Source: Nitrospirota bacterium
Lineage (GTDB): Bacteria; Nitrospirota; Nitrospiria; Nitrospirales; Nitrospiraceae
Assembly: GCA_002737345.1 (NCBI GenBank)
Contig: NSIK01000024.1
Span: 1 to 64,000 of the forward strand
Direction: 5' to 3'
Length of the DNA: 64,000 nucleotides
Positions within the stretch are counted from its first letter, which is position 1; the number at the start of each line of letters is the position of its first letter. The translations under genes were made by a program, and so were the position numbers. Shown one piece after another: positions 47,457 to 55,924 of the stretch. The notes below the pieces were generated by a model. The model searched no databases. It was not told where the DNA came from and worked only from the letters and a program-made list of their open reading frames with translations.

Positions 47457-50400
47457 GAGCCGTTGATAAATCTTCGGCAATCGCTTCGGCAAGGCTTCGA
47501 TGTGATCGATGACCGCGAACTGCACGTCTCCGTACATTCGCCGGACATAGCCATCAGCCTCCCGATCAATCGTGATACAAAACGGATGCACCCCCCGCTG
47601 GCGCGCCTCGCGCAAGGCCGCCTTCGTGTCTTCCAGCGAATACTCGTCCTTATAGCCATCGTCGAGCGGACGGCCGTCGCTGATGAGGACGAGTAGTCTC
47701 GTTCGCGCCTCTCGCTCCAGCAATTTGGCCGTGGCATGGCGAATGGCCGCCCCATCGCGGTTCTGCTGCATGGGTACCAGCCCACCCAGCCGCTGCGCCG
47801 CCTTCCCGCTCAACTGGTCGTCGAAGTCCTTGATCACCAGAAAATCCACCTGCCCGCGACCCTGGCCCGAATACCCATAGAGCGCATATTGATCTCCGAC
47901 CGACTCCAGCGCTTCGCACAAGAGCGCCAGCCCCTCTTTCTCCAGATCGATCACGCGGCGCCCACTCTCCAACTGGCGGCTGGTGGACCCGCTCACGTCG
48001 ACCAGAAACGCCGCCGCGACATCCCGCTCTTTGCGTTCACGTCGGACATAAATCCGGTCCGACAGGTCTGCTCCCGCCGCCCGCTCCGCACACATCCGCA
48101 CCGCTGCATCCACGTCCAACTCGTCACCGTCCGCTTGGCCCGGCACCCGCCGCAACCCCGGCGGCCGCAACCCTTCGAAGAATCGTCGCAGAGCTGAGAC
48201 CTCGCTCCGATGCTCCCTCAAGGTGGCGCTCACGATATCCCCGCTCCCCTCCTCGGCAGCACGTTCGACGACGCGGCACCAATTCAGGCGATAATCGTCG
48301 ATCCTCTGATCCCATTCCGGATAACGTATCGCACGATCGCCAAGCCCCGCATGATCGACCGGCGCCGGCTGCTCGACCTTCAGGTTCAAAAGTTCTTCCA
48401 CCTGAGAAGGCAACTGCCGTCCCCCGGCCAGCCGGTCGCCTTCCGTTTCCGTACGCGTGCCCCCCCGATTCTGCTGCCCCTGCGACGAGGCCTCCTGCGA
48501 CCCGCCTACCGCGCTCGCCATACGCTGAATCTCGTCCGACTGAGGTTGGTCCTCCTGCGTCCGTCCATCCTGTGCATTCTGCTTGATGAACTCAGGATTC
48601 ATCGCTCCGCGATAGACCCAGTTGGTGACGGGGCGATAGTCCTCGCCGCTCTGGTCTGAGGCAGAAGGTCCCACGCCCAGTTCCGCTGACGCATCATCGG
48701 CTTGCACGCCCTGGACCATGGCTCCCTTCGGAGCCAACAACTCTTCCAGCCGCACATACAGCCCATGGGCCAGCAGCACGGATCCTTCCGCCGTTGCCGT
48801 GGGAACCAGAATCGCCTGACACAGGGGCCAGAGAATGGCGATCTCCTCTTTGATAGCTTCATGAATCGCGACAGGCTGCGAAGCGGCCGTCGACAATTGG
48901 AGGAGTTGGTCGACGACGAGTTCCTTGACGGTCAGCCCATGGGTCAGGGATCTGGTTTCGATCGATTCTCGTGCGAATTGCTGGAGGTCACGTTGCAGCC
49001 CCGGATATTCCTGCTGTAACAGAAACTCCACCCTCGCATCCTCCACGAGCGTCCATAAATCCTGGATCAGGCCCGGATGGGGATAGAAACGAAAGAGCGA
49101 GGCCAGACTGTCCGGCTCAGCCTGTTTCGTACAGCCATACTTCTGCCGTAGAGCCGCAACCAAATCGGCGAATGGCTCAAGAGTCAGCCGATAGGTCCCG
49201 AACTCCACATGTCCCGCTTCATGAGCTGCCATGACCAGATACAGACGCGTATTTTCTTCAGCTGTGGGATAGCAGCGGAGGAGCGACGGCAGCGAAATGG
49301 TGCGCCCGTCCTGGCTCACCGTCGCCCGCGCAAGCGTCTCCTGGCTCAGCGAATCGGGAAGCGCCTGAATCGTCATGTCTGTACCACAGAGCCCTTGCAC
49401 GAAGAGCTTCACGGTCCTGGCCACCTGCCTGAGTGGCACACCGCTCAAGGCTGTCTCCACCGAAGTCAGGGCCTTTTGCGATTCCAGGGCGAAATAGGCC
49501 CTGGCTCCTTCGACGCTGTAGGTCAGAACTTCCATCCCGGCTGTGAGCCAGGCTTCGAAACGAGCCTTCGCCTCGGCCGATTCGCCCATCAGGCTCACCA
49601 ATTCAGGCGCGCGCCGCAAATAGGCCAGCGCCGTCTCCGCATCACGCTCTGCCAGCAAGGCGCCATATTGCAAGACTTTGAGCCTCCAGGCCTCATTCGG
49701 CACGACACGCAACAGGCGGGGCGACTCCGACAGCCAGGCGATGCCAGCTCCGGCATCCCGGTCCGCCAGCAACGATCCAACCGTGATCACCTTGGCCCGC
49801 ACCGACTGGTCTTCGAGATCGCCAAGGATGCGCGGACTGGAGCGGAGAAATTCGATGGTTCCGAAATAGTCCGTCTTGCCGAAACTGTTCTGAGCAATGA
49901 GCTTCAGTCCAAACGTCGCCCAGGCCCTGGCCTCCTGAAAGGGCAACACGCGGGCGACCGAAGGAATTTGACGGATGTACTCCAGCGCCACGACGAAATC
50001 GACCTGGGTGAATTCGAGCCCGACCTCCAGCCATGCACTTAGTTCATCCGGTGCGATAACCGTCACCACCTCCGGCGAGACCCGGAGGAATTCCAGCGCG
50101 ACATTCGCATCCTGCTCCGCCAGTTCCAGGGCGGTTTTCAGCACCAGCGACCGAGCGGCTGGCAGCTCGATCAGGCCCAGGACCAGCGGGCTCTCTTTGA
50201 AATACTTCAACCCGATCGCACCGGAGGATTCGGCCAACGCAATCCCCAGATCCAGCCAGGCCACCGCCTCACTTAATCGTTCCCGCCGTTGCAAATCCGA
50301 AAACGATTCGATGGCAGCGCGAGTAACTTTTGCCGAAATCTCGTCGAGCTCATCGAGCAGCAGCAACACGCCTTCCACCTGATTCGGCTTTGCGGCAGCC

Positions 50401-50489
50401 GCAACGAGATCAGCGACCAGCTGCTGAGCCGACGTCGCGCCCAGCTCCTCGGCCAATTTCGCGATCAATTGTTGATGCGTATCCGACAT
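47448..50489 (-). CDS. Very large NorD/CbbO-like VWA protein
   Basis: The 1013-residue protein has four parts. Residues ~75-345 hold seven helical repeats of about 37 residues (pattern W...G..LA..D...AL.YLR.SP). Residues ~350-560 hold the NorD/CbbO-like core with a HEAGHVEFG motif (His423, Glu424, His427) and LVEDARVEFLL (Glu483), spaced as in gluzincin metalloproteases. An acidic Gln-rich linker (~595-690) follows. The C-terminal VWA domain (~825-1005) has MIDAS DVSGS (831-835). NorD/CbbO proteins pair with a MoxR/NorQ ATPase to activate metalloenzymes; such an ATPase lies at 51280-52098. Size and repeats go beyond usual NorD. Confidence 0.85.
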   Translation of the reverse strand: MSDTHQQLIAKLAEELGATSAQQLVADLVAAAAKPNQVEGVLLLLDELDEISAKVTRAAIESFSDLQRRERLSEAVAWLDLGIALAESSGAIGLKYFKESPLVLGLIELPAARSLVLKTALELAEQDANVALEFLRVSPEVVTVIAPDELSAWLEVGLEFTQVDFVVALEYIRQIPSVARVLPFQEARAWATFGLKLIAQNSFGKTDYFGTIEFLRSSPRILGDLEDQSVRAKVITVGSLLADRDAGAGIAWLSESPRLLRVVPNEAWRLKVLQYGALLAERDAETALAYLRRAPELVSLMGESAEAKARFEAWLTAGMEVLTYSVEGARAYFALESQKALTSVETALSGVPLRQVARTVKLFVQGLCGTDMTIQALPDSLSQETLARATVSQDGRTISLPSLLRCYPTAEENTRLYLVMAAHEAGHVEFGTYRLTLEPFADLVAALRQKYGCTKQAEPDSLASLFRFYPHPGLIQDLWTLVEDARVEFLLQQEYPGLQRDLQQFARESIETRSLTHGLTVKELVVDQLLQLSTAASQPVAIHEAIKEEIAILWPLCQAILVPTATAEGSVLLAHGLYVRLEELLAPKGAMVQGVQADDASAELGVGPSASDQSGEDYRPVTNWVYRGAMNPEFIKQNAQDGRTQEDQPQSDEIQRMASAVGGSQEASSQGQQNRGGTRTETEGDRLAGGRQLPSQVEELLNLKVEQPAPVDHAGLGDRAIRYPEWDQRIDDYRLNWCRVVERAAEEGSGDIVSATLREHRSEVSALRRFFEGLRPPGLRRVPGQADGDELDVDAAVRMCAERAAGADLSDRIYVRRERKERDVAAAFLVDVSGSTSRQLESGRRVIDLEKEGLALLCEALESVGDQYALYGYSGQGRGQVDFLVIKDFDDQLSGKAAQRLGGLVPMQQNRDGAAIRHATAKLLEREARTRLLVLISDGRPLDDGYKDEYSLEDTKAALREARQRGVHPFCITIDREADGYVRRMYGDVQFAVIDHIEALPKRLPKIYQRLTT

Positions 50490-50516
50490 CTCGGCTCTCG
50501 GTCCATTCAGACAAAT

Positions 50517-50543
50517 GTACAGGAAGTAATGAGAAGTACAGGA
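50517..50543. promoter_or_regulatory. Two direct GTACAGGA repeats between divergent genes
   Basis: GTACAGGA occurs at 50517-50524 and 50536-50543, 19 bp apart, in the intergenic region between the NorD-like gene and ftrB. This could be a regulator site. Confidence 0.25.
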
Positions 50544-50635
50544 TTGTAAAGGACGCCCTGGTGCTTGTAAACTACGCCACTGCGGCGCAGCCCCTCTCTT
50601 CAGCCCCTCGCCCAGTGCCTTTTCCTAAAGGAGTC

Positions 50636-51064
50636 ATGATGGCCGAGCCGAAGCCCGAGAGTATCGAGAAAATATTAAAGTTCGTGAAGGGATTCGCGGA
50701 GAAAAGCGGAACCTCCATGCACCCCACTTCCGCCGTCACTGAAGCCGTCGTCAAAGGCCTCGCGATGCATATCGATGAGTTGGGGAAGCCTCTCTGCCCC
50801 TGCAACTTCTATAAAGATAAACAGGCCGAAGCCAAACTCCGCCGCTGGATGTGCGCCTGCGACGAAATGCAGATCTACAAATATTGCCACTGCCTGCTCT
50901 TCGTGAAAGAAGACGGCATGCCGATTACAGAATATCTTCCGGAAGGCCACGAAGGGCGGGAAATCTACGGCCTCGTCACAGACCCAACCCCCGACAAAGG
51001 CCGGGCGCTAAAGCACAAGGCAACACAGGCCTCTACGCTCCCCTCCGACACAGACTCGCGGTAA
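50636..51064 (+). CDS. ftrB: Ferredoxin:thioredoxin reductase catalytic subunit
   Basis: The 142-residue protein has the full six-cysteine signature: C54/C56 (CPC), 16 residues, C73/C75 (CAC), 8 residues, C84/C86 (CHC), which holds the [4Fe-4S] cluster and active-site disulfide. FTR reduces thioredoxin with electrons from ferredoxin. The start at 50636 has AAAGGAG 5 bp upstream. The variable alpha subunit of plant FTR is not visible nearby. It lies on the opposite strand between the NorQ- and NorD-like genes. The C-terminal ~30 residues after TDPTPDKGRA are an extension. Confidence 0.93.
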   Translation: MMAEPKPESIEKILKFVKGFAEKSGTSMHPTSAVTEAVVKGLAMHIDELGKPLCPCNFYKDKQAEAKLRRWMCACDEMQIYKYCHCLLFVKEDGMPITEYLPEGHEGREIYGLVTDPTPDKGRALKHKATQASTLPSDTDSR

Positions 51065-51247
51065 CCACCCGCTTACAGGTAGGCCCAGACGAAACAGCCT
51101 ACGACACCTATGGCGTCGCCAACCTCTTCTGAGGGCCAAGGTTCAAGCGGGCCAGCACCAGCTGCGCGGTGACCCCTTTAGGCAAAACACGTTTAGGCCG
51201 ACTGCTCGTACCGGATTGGATCTGCACTGAACTGGAAGGGATCAAGA

Positions 51248-51275
51248 GTTGGCGGGCTGTTGCAGCATCCTGAAA
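51248..51275. repeat. Fragment of repeat A end
   Basis: TTGGCGGGCTGTTGCAGCAT followed by CCTG resembles the repeat A end. It lies between the convergent ftrB and norQ-like genes, which otherwise hold nothing in the 215 bp gap. Confidence 0.35.
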
Positions 51276-51279
51276 TGGC

Positions 51280-52098
51280 TTAGAAAATGGCCTTGACCAA
51301 TTCTAAGATACTGCGCTGCATATCAGGATCGTCGGTGATCGGTCGGGCAATCGCCACATCGCAGGCCCGGTTAGTGGCCACGCCCTGCCGGATCAGAGTC
51401 CCGGCATAGATCAGCAATCTGGTGCTGACCCCTTCTTCCAACCCATGATTCTTGAGGTTTCGCACCTTGCCCGCAAGCTTGACCAACTTGGCCGCAAGGT
51501 CGCGATCGACCCCCGCTTCCCGCTCGACCACGGTGGTTTCAATGTCGGGCGCCGGATAGTCGAACTGAATCGCCATGAAACGCTGCTTCGTACTTTGCTT
51601 CAAGTCCTTGAGCACGCTCTGGTAGCCGGGGTTATAGGAAATGACGAGGAGGAAATTGTCAGCCGCTTCGATGACCTGCCCCTTTTTCTCGATCGGCAAC
51701 AGGCGGCGGTCATCGCTCAAGGGATGGATGATGACCGTCGTATCCTTCCGCGCCTCGACGATTTCGTCCAAATAGACGATCGCCCCATGTTTCACGCCGA
51801 GCGTCAGAGGCCCATCGACCCAAACCGTCTCCTGGCCCTTGAGCAGATACCGACCTACGAGATCTGAGGCGGTGAGATCCTCGTGACAGGCGACGGTGAT
51901 CAAGGGGCGACCAAGCCGGTAGGCCATATGTTGAACGAAGCGGGTCTTGCCACAGCCGGTCGGCCCCTTGAGCATGACCGGCATCTTGCTGTTCGCCGCA
52001 ATCGTAAACAGACCGATCTCGCCCTGAACCTCCGCGTAGAAGGGCTCCCGCTCGATCCGATATTGTTCAACGTCAACTTCGCGTGCCTGCTGACTCAT
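51280..52098 (-). CDS. norQ: MoxR-family AAA+ ATPase, NorQ/CbbQ type
   Basis: The start at 52098 gives 272 residues. Walker A is [10 protein letters not shown], Walker B is [12 protein letters not shown], with ISYNPGYQ as sensor region and the NorQ/CbbQ C-terminal domain ([12 protein letters not shown]). These ATPases form hexamers that, with a NorD/CbbO VWA partner, remodel target metalloenzymes (NO reductase, RubisCO). Neither target is in the window. The partner-like gene at 47448-50489 is on the same strand but separated by ftrB on the other strand. Confidence 0.9.
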   Translation of the reverse strand: MSQQAREVDVEQYRIEREPFYAEVQGEIGLFTIAANSKMPVMLKGPTGCGKTRFVQHMAYRLGRPLITVACHEDLTASDLVGRYLLKGQETVWVDGPLTLGVKHGAIVYLDEIVEARKDTTVIIHPLSDDRRLLPIEKKGQVIEAADNFLLVISYNPGYQSVLKDLKQSTKQRFMAIQFDYPAPDIETTVVEREAGVDRDLAAKLVKLAGKVRNLKNHGLEEGVSTRLLIYAGTLIRQGVATNRACDVAIARPITDDPDMQRSILELVKAIF

Positions 52099-52203
52099 GG
52101 TTTCTGCCTTTGTTGGTTGACACGATGTTCCACTATGGTAGGGCACGATAAACGGAACCGAGGCTGAAGATCAAGCAATCAGGCAGGGCACTCAGAACAC
52201 AAG

Positions 52204-52294
52204 CTCGTGAAACGTGAATCGTCAAACCTAAAAGGGTTCGGAAGATGCGCACTCAGCTATCCTGCGTTTCACATTTTACGTCTTACCTTGCACG
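52204..52294. repeat. Palindromic repeat B
   Basis: CTCGTGAAACGTGAATCGTC and CGTTTCACATTTTACGTCTT are the inverted arms. It is upstream of the norQ-like gene. Confidence 0.65.
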
Positions 52295-52299
52295 ATCTG

Positions 52300-52340
52300 C
52301 GAGGACGAAGTGGGCGGCCATTTTCAACATCCTGTTGAGA
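52300..52340. repeat. Fragment of repeat A end
   Basis: GGGCGGCCATTTTCAACATC followed by CTGTTGAGA resembles the right end of repeat A. The remaining bases up to 52475 show no gene. Confidence 0.45.
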
Positions 52341-52475
52341 GACCGTTACATCCTCCAAGATTTCTCGCACCTTCCTCGCCAAGACATGCGGCGAAAAAAG
52401 TTCTCGCCGCAATGAGATCAGGGGCAGCCACCGATAATGATATTAATTGAGAAGCGATACGGCCCTGGGGGGTCT

Positions 52476-53945
52476 TCATGATTCGGACACGCGGGTAGCA
52501 ATCACGTTCGAGATCAACATGACAGGATGATAGGCCTGTTTGGACGCACGCAATCCCCGGAGACCTGCGTCATCCATCGCATTAATATAATCCGCCCCTT
52601 CCGCCGTAGCCGTCCGGCAGATCTCCCGAAATAAATATTGAGCCAGACCGGGGAAACCCCGATCCGTAATCTCGACTAGGACACAGAATGTCTTATTCGT
52701 TAACCAATAGCCGAATGTATAGGCGCAGATCCGGCCATGAATCCTGACCACCGTCCCCCTGACCGGCAGGACCGGCGCCTGCGACCATAGAATCTCATGC
52801 GCCGACTCCGCATCGGCCAACAACATTACCCCGAACGGTTCCAGCCCTTCCGCCTGCTTCTGGCGTAACCATGCCTTTAGCAATGCGCGGCAGCCCTGCT
52901 GATCGCCCGCTTGATAGGGGGCCACCTCACAGGACTGCTCCCGCTCGAATCGGTTGCACAGCGCCCGCTGAGATTTATACCGATCGCCCGCCAAGGCCGC
53001 AAGGTCTGCCGCGCGGTAGAGATAGTCCGGCTCCTTGGGCGTGAGGCTGTACCCCAGCCGCTCGAACTCCGGCGCCAACTGGGATGGCACGTTTTCCACC
53101 CGACTCACCGGCGAGTCGCCGTTCCAACGATGCAACAGCTCCATCGCCTCAGATAGAGGAGCCTCAATCGAGCCGGGTCCGATCGGAGGAAGGGACAGAA
53201 ACCACCCATCCGGCGATTGCGCGAAGAGACACAGGGCTCCCTGCAGCTCGACCCACCAATAGGCCAGGACCCCCGTCCAGATGTAATGGTAGACCGGCGA
53301 ATAGGCCGCAAGCGATTGAGGCCCGCAGAGGCCGGAACGGTCCAGCGCCATCGTCAAATGTGAAATATCGTCCAGCATGAGCCGATGCAGCGGCGCAGGC
53401 CCCCACTGAGCCGCGAAGACATCGGTCAGGCGCGGCAGGGGAGCCAGCACGATCACATCCGCCTGAAACCGCCCAATAAGGCGAGGGTGCGAGACGAGTT
53501 GCTCCTCGACGCTCGGTCGATCGAGCAAGGCCATGACCCGGTCGGCATGGCGCTGAATCTCCGCCGGAATCTCCTCTCGCAGAAAAGGACACTTCGTATC
53601 CCACCCCAAGAAGATATGACTGTGCGGCTCGTCCCACATCAAAGCCAGAGGATAAAGCTGACAATCGAACGGGCGCTGTTCGTACACGCGGCAGGTTGAA
53701 GTCGCGGAATCGAAGGCCGGGCAGAGATAGCCCTCGCCAACCTGGTCGGGAACCAAAACCACTTGCGACCCTCGCCGATTGGGGAAGGCCGCTCCCCCAA
53801 GGCCCCCAGCCAAGGCTTCGGTAATTTCCTGCTCGGTAAAATAGGGACGAAGGGCGCTATCCGGGTCCGGGAACCGGCAACAGACCTCACACTGGAGGCA
53901 CGCGCGGCTCGGCACAAGTTGTGGAAGCGCAATCGATAACGTCAC
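52476..53945 (-). CDS. YkgJ-type CxxC domain fused to a DUF2156 (LPG-synthase C-terminal-like) domain
   Basis: The 489-residue protein has an N-terminal cysteine cluster domain (CLQCEVCC at 16-23, then CPAFDSATSTC, DCQLYPLAL and KCPF), the YkgJ/UPF0153 pattern thought to bind zinc or Fe-S. The C-terminal ~280 residues look like DUF2156, the GNAT-fold aminoacyltransferase domain of MprF: GTVVRIHGRICAYTFGYWL, FREICRTATAEGADYINAMD and GLRGLRASKQAYHP. In DUF2156 relatives the last motif (..DLGLPGLRKAK..YHP) is similar. No membrane helices are seen, so it should be cytosolic. It is divergent from the ATP-grasp/KamA operon. The fusion is unusual to me. Confidence 0.75.
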   Translation of the reverse strand: MTLSIALPQLVPSRACLQCEVCCRFPDPDSALRPYFTEQEITEALAGGLGGAAFPNRRGSQVVLVPDQVGEGYLCPAFDSATSTCRVYEQRPFDCQLYPLALMWDEPHSHIFLGWDTKCPFLREEIPAEIQRHADRVMALLDRPSVEEQLVSHPRLIGRFQADVIVLAPLPRLTDVFAAQWGPAPLHRLMLDDISHLTMALDRSGLCGPQSLAAYSPVYHYIWTGVLAYWWVELQGALCLFAQSPDGWFLSLPPIGPGSIEAPLSEAMELLHRWNGDSPVSRVENVPSQLAPEFERLGYSLTPKEPDYLYRAADLAALAGDRYKSQRALCNRFEREQSCEVAPYQAGDQQGCRALLKAWLRQKQAEGLEPFGVMLLADAESAHEILWSQAPVLPVRGTVVRIHGRICAYTFGYWLTNKTFCVLVEITDRGFPGLAQYLFREICRTATAEGADYINAMDDAGLRGLRASKQAYHPVMLISNVIATRVSES

Positions 53946-54121
53946 AGAAAGATCCAGCCGCCCGTTGGCCTATACAAACAGAAAAGGATTCCAATCAGCC
54001 AATGCCCATCTTAGCACCGTTCACCGGCGCGCCCAAGTGGCCCCTTCTCACGAACCTCGCTCCCCTTGTACCAGTCTAAGGCCCATGGTACAGTTGTAAT
54101 GCCTTACATGAAGAGCTTTCA

Positions 54122-55609
54122 TTGACACGGATACTGACTCTGGCTGACTTGTCTACCTCCGACCTCCTTCACCGCTGCACACTCATCCGTGACCAGCTCA
54201 GCCAAGCTGGGCTCTTTCCTGCGGTACCTGGCCAGAGTCTCGCTCCCGGAGCCACGCCCTCGACGACCACCTGGCGCATTGCCACGACACCGCTTCTGCT
54301 CACGAAAGACCAATTAGATTTCTTTCAGCAGTTGGGGCCGCAGCTTTTCTCCTTCTACCGGGCGCTCAACCGCCTCTATGCCGACAGTCTGCGAGGCCTC
54401 CAACCAGCCTGGGTCGCCGGCTATCTCGACCAAGGCAAGCCGGAAGGGCTGCTCACCTACAGCCGGATGAAACGGTTTCGCGACCACCTGCCTGCCGTCA
54501 TCAGACCGGACATCATCCCCACCCAAGACGGCATGGTCATCACCGAGCTCGACTCGGTCCCCGGCGGCATCGGCATGACCGCCTGCCTCTCAGGCCTCTA
54601 TGCCAAGAGTGAGGCCCCAGACTTCTCGCTCGTGGGGGGTCCCGAAGGGATGATTCGTGGATTTGCTGCCATGTTGAAGGCCCAGCTCGGCCAACGAACC
54701 GGCTGCATCGCGATCGTGATGTCGGAAGAGGCTAAAGACTATCGGCCGGAAATGGCCTGGCTCACCACCAAGCTGCGCGCCATCGGTCTTGACGCCCACT
54801 GCGTAGAGCCCCGACACATTCGATTTACCGAAGAAGGGCTCCGGCTTACCGGCGAGGGCATAGACCAGCCAGTCGGCTTGATTTACCGTTTCTATGAATT
54901 ATTCGACCTCCTGAATATTCCCAAAGCTGAACTCGTCCAATATGCGGTTAAGAAGGACCGGGTAGCCATCACGCCTCCATACAAACCGGCACTGGAAGAA
55001 AAACTGGCCTTCGCCCTGCTCCACCACCCGGTCTTGCACCCCTTCTGGGAAGAGGCCTTGGGCCGGGAGGTCTTTCTGCACCTGACCGCCATCATGCCGC
55101 GCACCTGGGTGCTCGATCCTGCGCCGGTCCCGCCCGCCGCCACGATCCCCGGGCTGACGATCGGCGGACGGGCCGTGACGAACTGGCGAGATCTGGCTAC
55201 AGCCACCCAAAAAGAACGACACCTCGTCACCAAACCATCTGGATTCTCCGAGCTCGCCTGGGGCAGCCGGGGCGTATCAGTCGGGCACGACATGCCACAG
55301 CACGAATGGGCCGACGCCCTCGACAAGGCCCTGGCCTCATTTCCCCAAACTCCGTATATCCTGCAGGAGTTCCACAAGGGCCGGCTCTATGAGCTCGACT
55401 ATTTCGATCCGGTCACCGGCGAGATGAAACACATGTCCGGCCGCGCCAGGCTCTCCCCCTATTATTTCGTGACTGGCGAAACGGTCGAACTGGCTGGTAT
55501 CCTAGCAACCGTCTGCTCAGCAGAAAAGAAAGTGATCCACGGAATGAAGGACGCGGTCATGGTGCCCTGCGCGGTCGCGCAGGAACAGTCCGAACGTCCT
55601 CAAGCCTGA
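54122..55609 (+). CDS. ATP-grasp-like protein, unknown substrate
   Basis: The 495-residue protein starts at TTG (MTRILTLADLSTS); the only nearby ATG frame closes at once. It has VITELDSVPGGIGMTACLSG, AIVMSEEAKDYRPEM, a VGLIYRFYELFDLLNIP segment, HLVTKPSGFSELAWGSRGV and a final FHKGRLYELDYFDP. Conserved acidic and basic residues in this order resemble (circularly permuted) ATP-grasp ligases such as glutathionylspermidine-synthase-like proteins. This is a fold-level guess. It is first in a run with a glutaredoxin-like gene (6 bp gap) and a KamA enzyme. Confidence 0.6.
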   Translation: MTRILTLADLSTSDLLHRCTLIRDQLSQAGLFPAVPGQSLAPGATPSTTTWRIATTPLLLTKDQLDFFQQLGPQLFSFYRALNRLYADSLRGLQPAWVAGYLDQGKPEGLLTYSRMKRFRDHLPAVIRPDIIPTQDGMVITELDSVPGGIGMTACLSGLYAKSEAPDFSLVGGPEGMIRGFAAMLKAQLGQRTGCIAIVMSEEAKDYRPEMAWLTTKLRAIGLDAHCVEPRHIRFTEEGLRLTGEGIDQPVGLIYRFYELFDLLNIPKAELVQYAVKKDRVAITPPYKPALEEKLAFALLHHPVLHPFWEEALGREVFLHLTAIMPRTWVLDPAPVPPAATIPGLTIGGRAVTNWRDLATATQKERHLVTKPSGFSELAWGSRGVSVGHDMPQHEWADALDKALASFPQTPYILQEFHKGRLYELDYFDPVTGEMKHMSGRARLSPYYFVTGETVELAGILATVCSAEKKVIHGMKDAVMVPCAVAQEQSERPQA

Positions 55610-55615
55610 ACGTTT

Positions 55616-55870
55616 ATGCCACTCACGCTCTATCATGTGTCTTGGTGCCCAGACTGCGACGTCGTACGCCAGAAACTGGCGGAGCTTCATGTCGAATACG
55701 AGCCAATCATCGTGCCTGATATCCGTCCGCTGCGAAAAATTGTCCACGAGGTCTCAGGTCAATACTACGTGCCCGTCCTCAAGGACGGAGAATGCGTCTT
55801 GACGGAAACCGACGAGATCCTCGATTATCTGGACAAGACCTACGGTCAGGAACGGATCACCGACAGCTAA
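55616..55870 (+). CDS. Glutaredoxin-like thioredoxin-fold protein
   Basis: This 84-residue protein has a CPDC motif (C11, C14) in YHVSWCPDCDVVRQKL, YVPVLKDGE with the cis-Pro, and LTETDEILDYLDKTYG, a pattern shared by glutaredoxins and GST N-terminal domains. It starts 6 bp after the ATP-grasp-like gene and is probably co-translated. A role in disulfide/glutathione exchange is likely; the target is unknown. Confidence 0.85.
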   Translation: MPLTLYHVSWCPDCDVVRQKLAELHVEYEPIIVPDIRPLRKIVHEVSGQYYVPVLKDGECVLTETDEILDYLDKTYGQERITDS

Positions 55871-55924
55871 GTGCCCCCGTAAGCCCGCTACCGCTGATTG
55901 ACTCGACCAGTAAAGGAGACCGGC

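Noticed and set aside
47448-52098. Nitric oxide reductase operon
   Set aside because: The NorQ/NorD-type genes alone do not show it; no norB, norC or norZ is present in the window.
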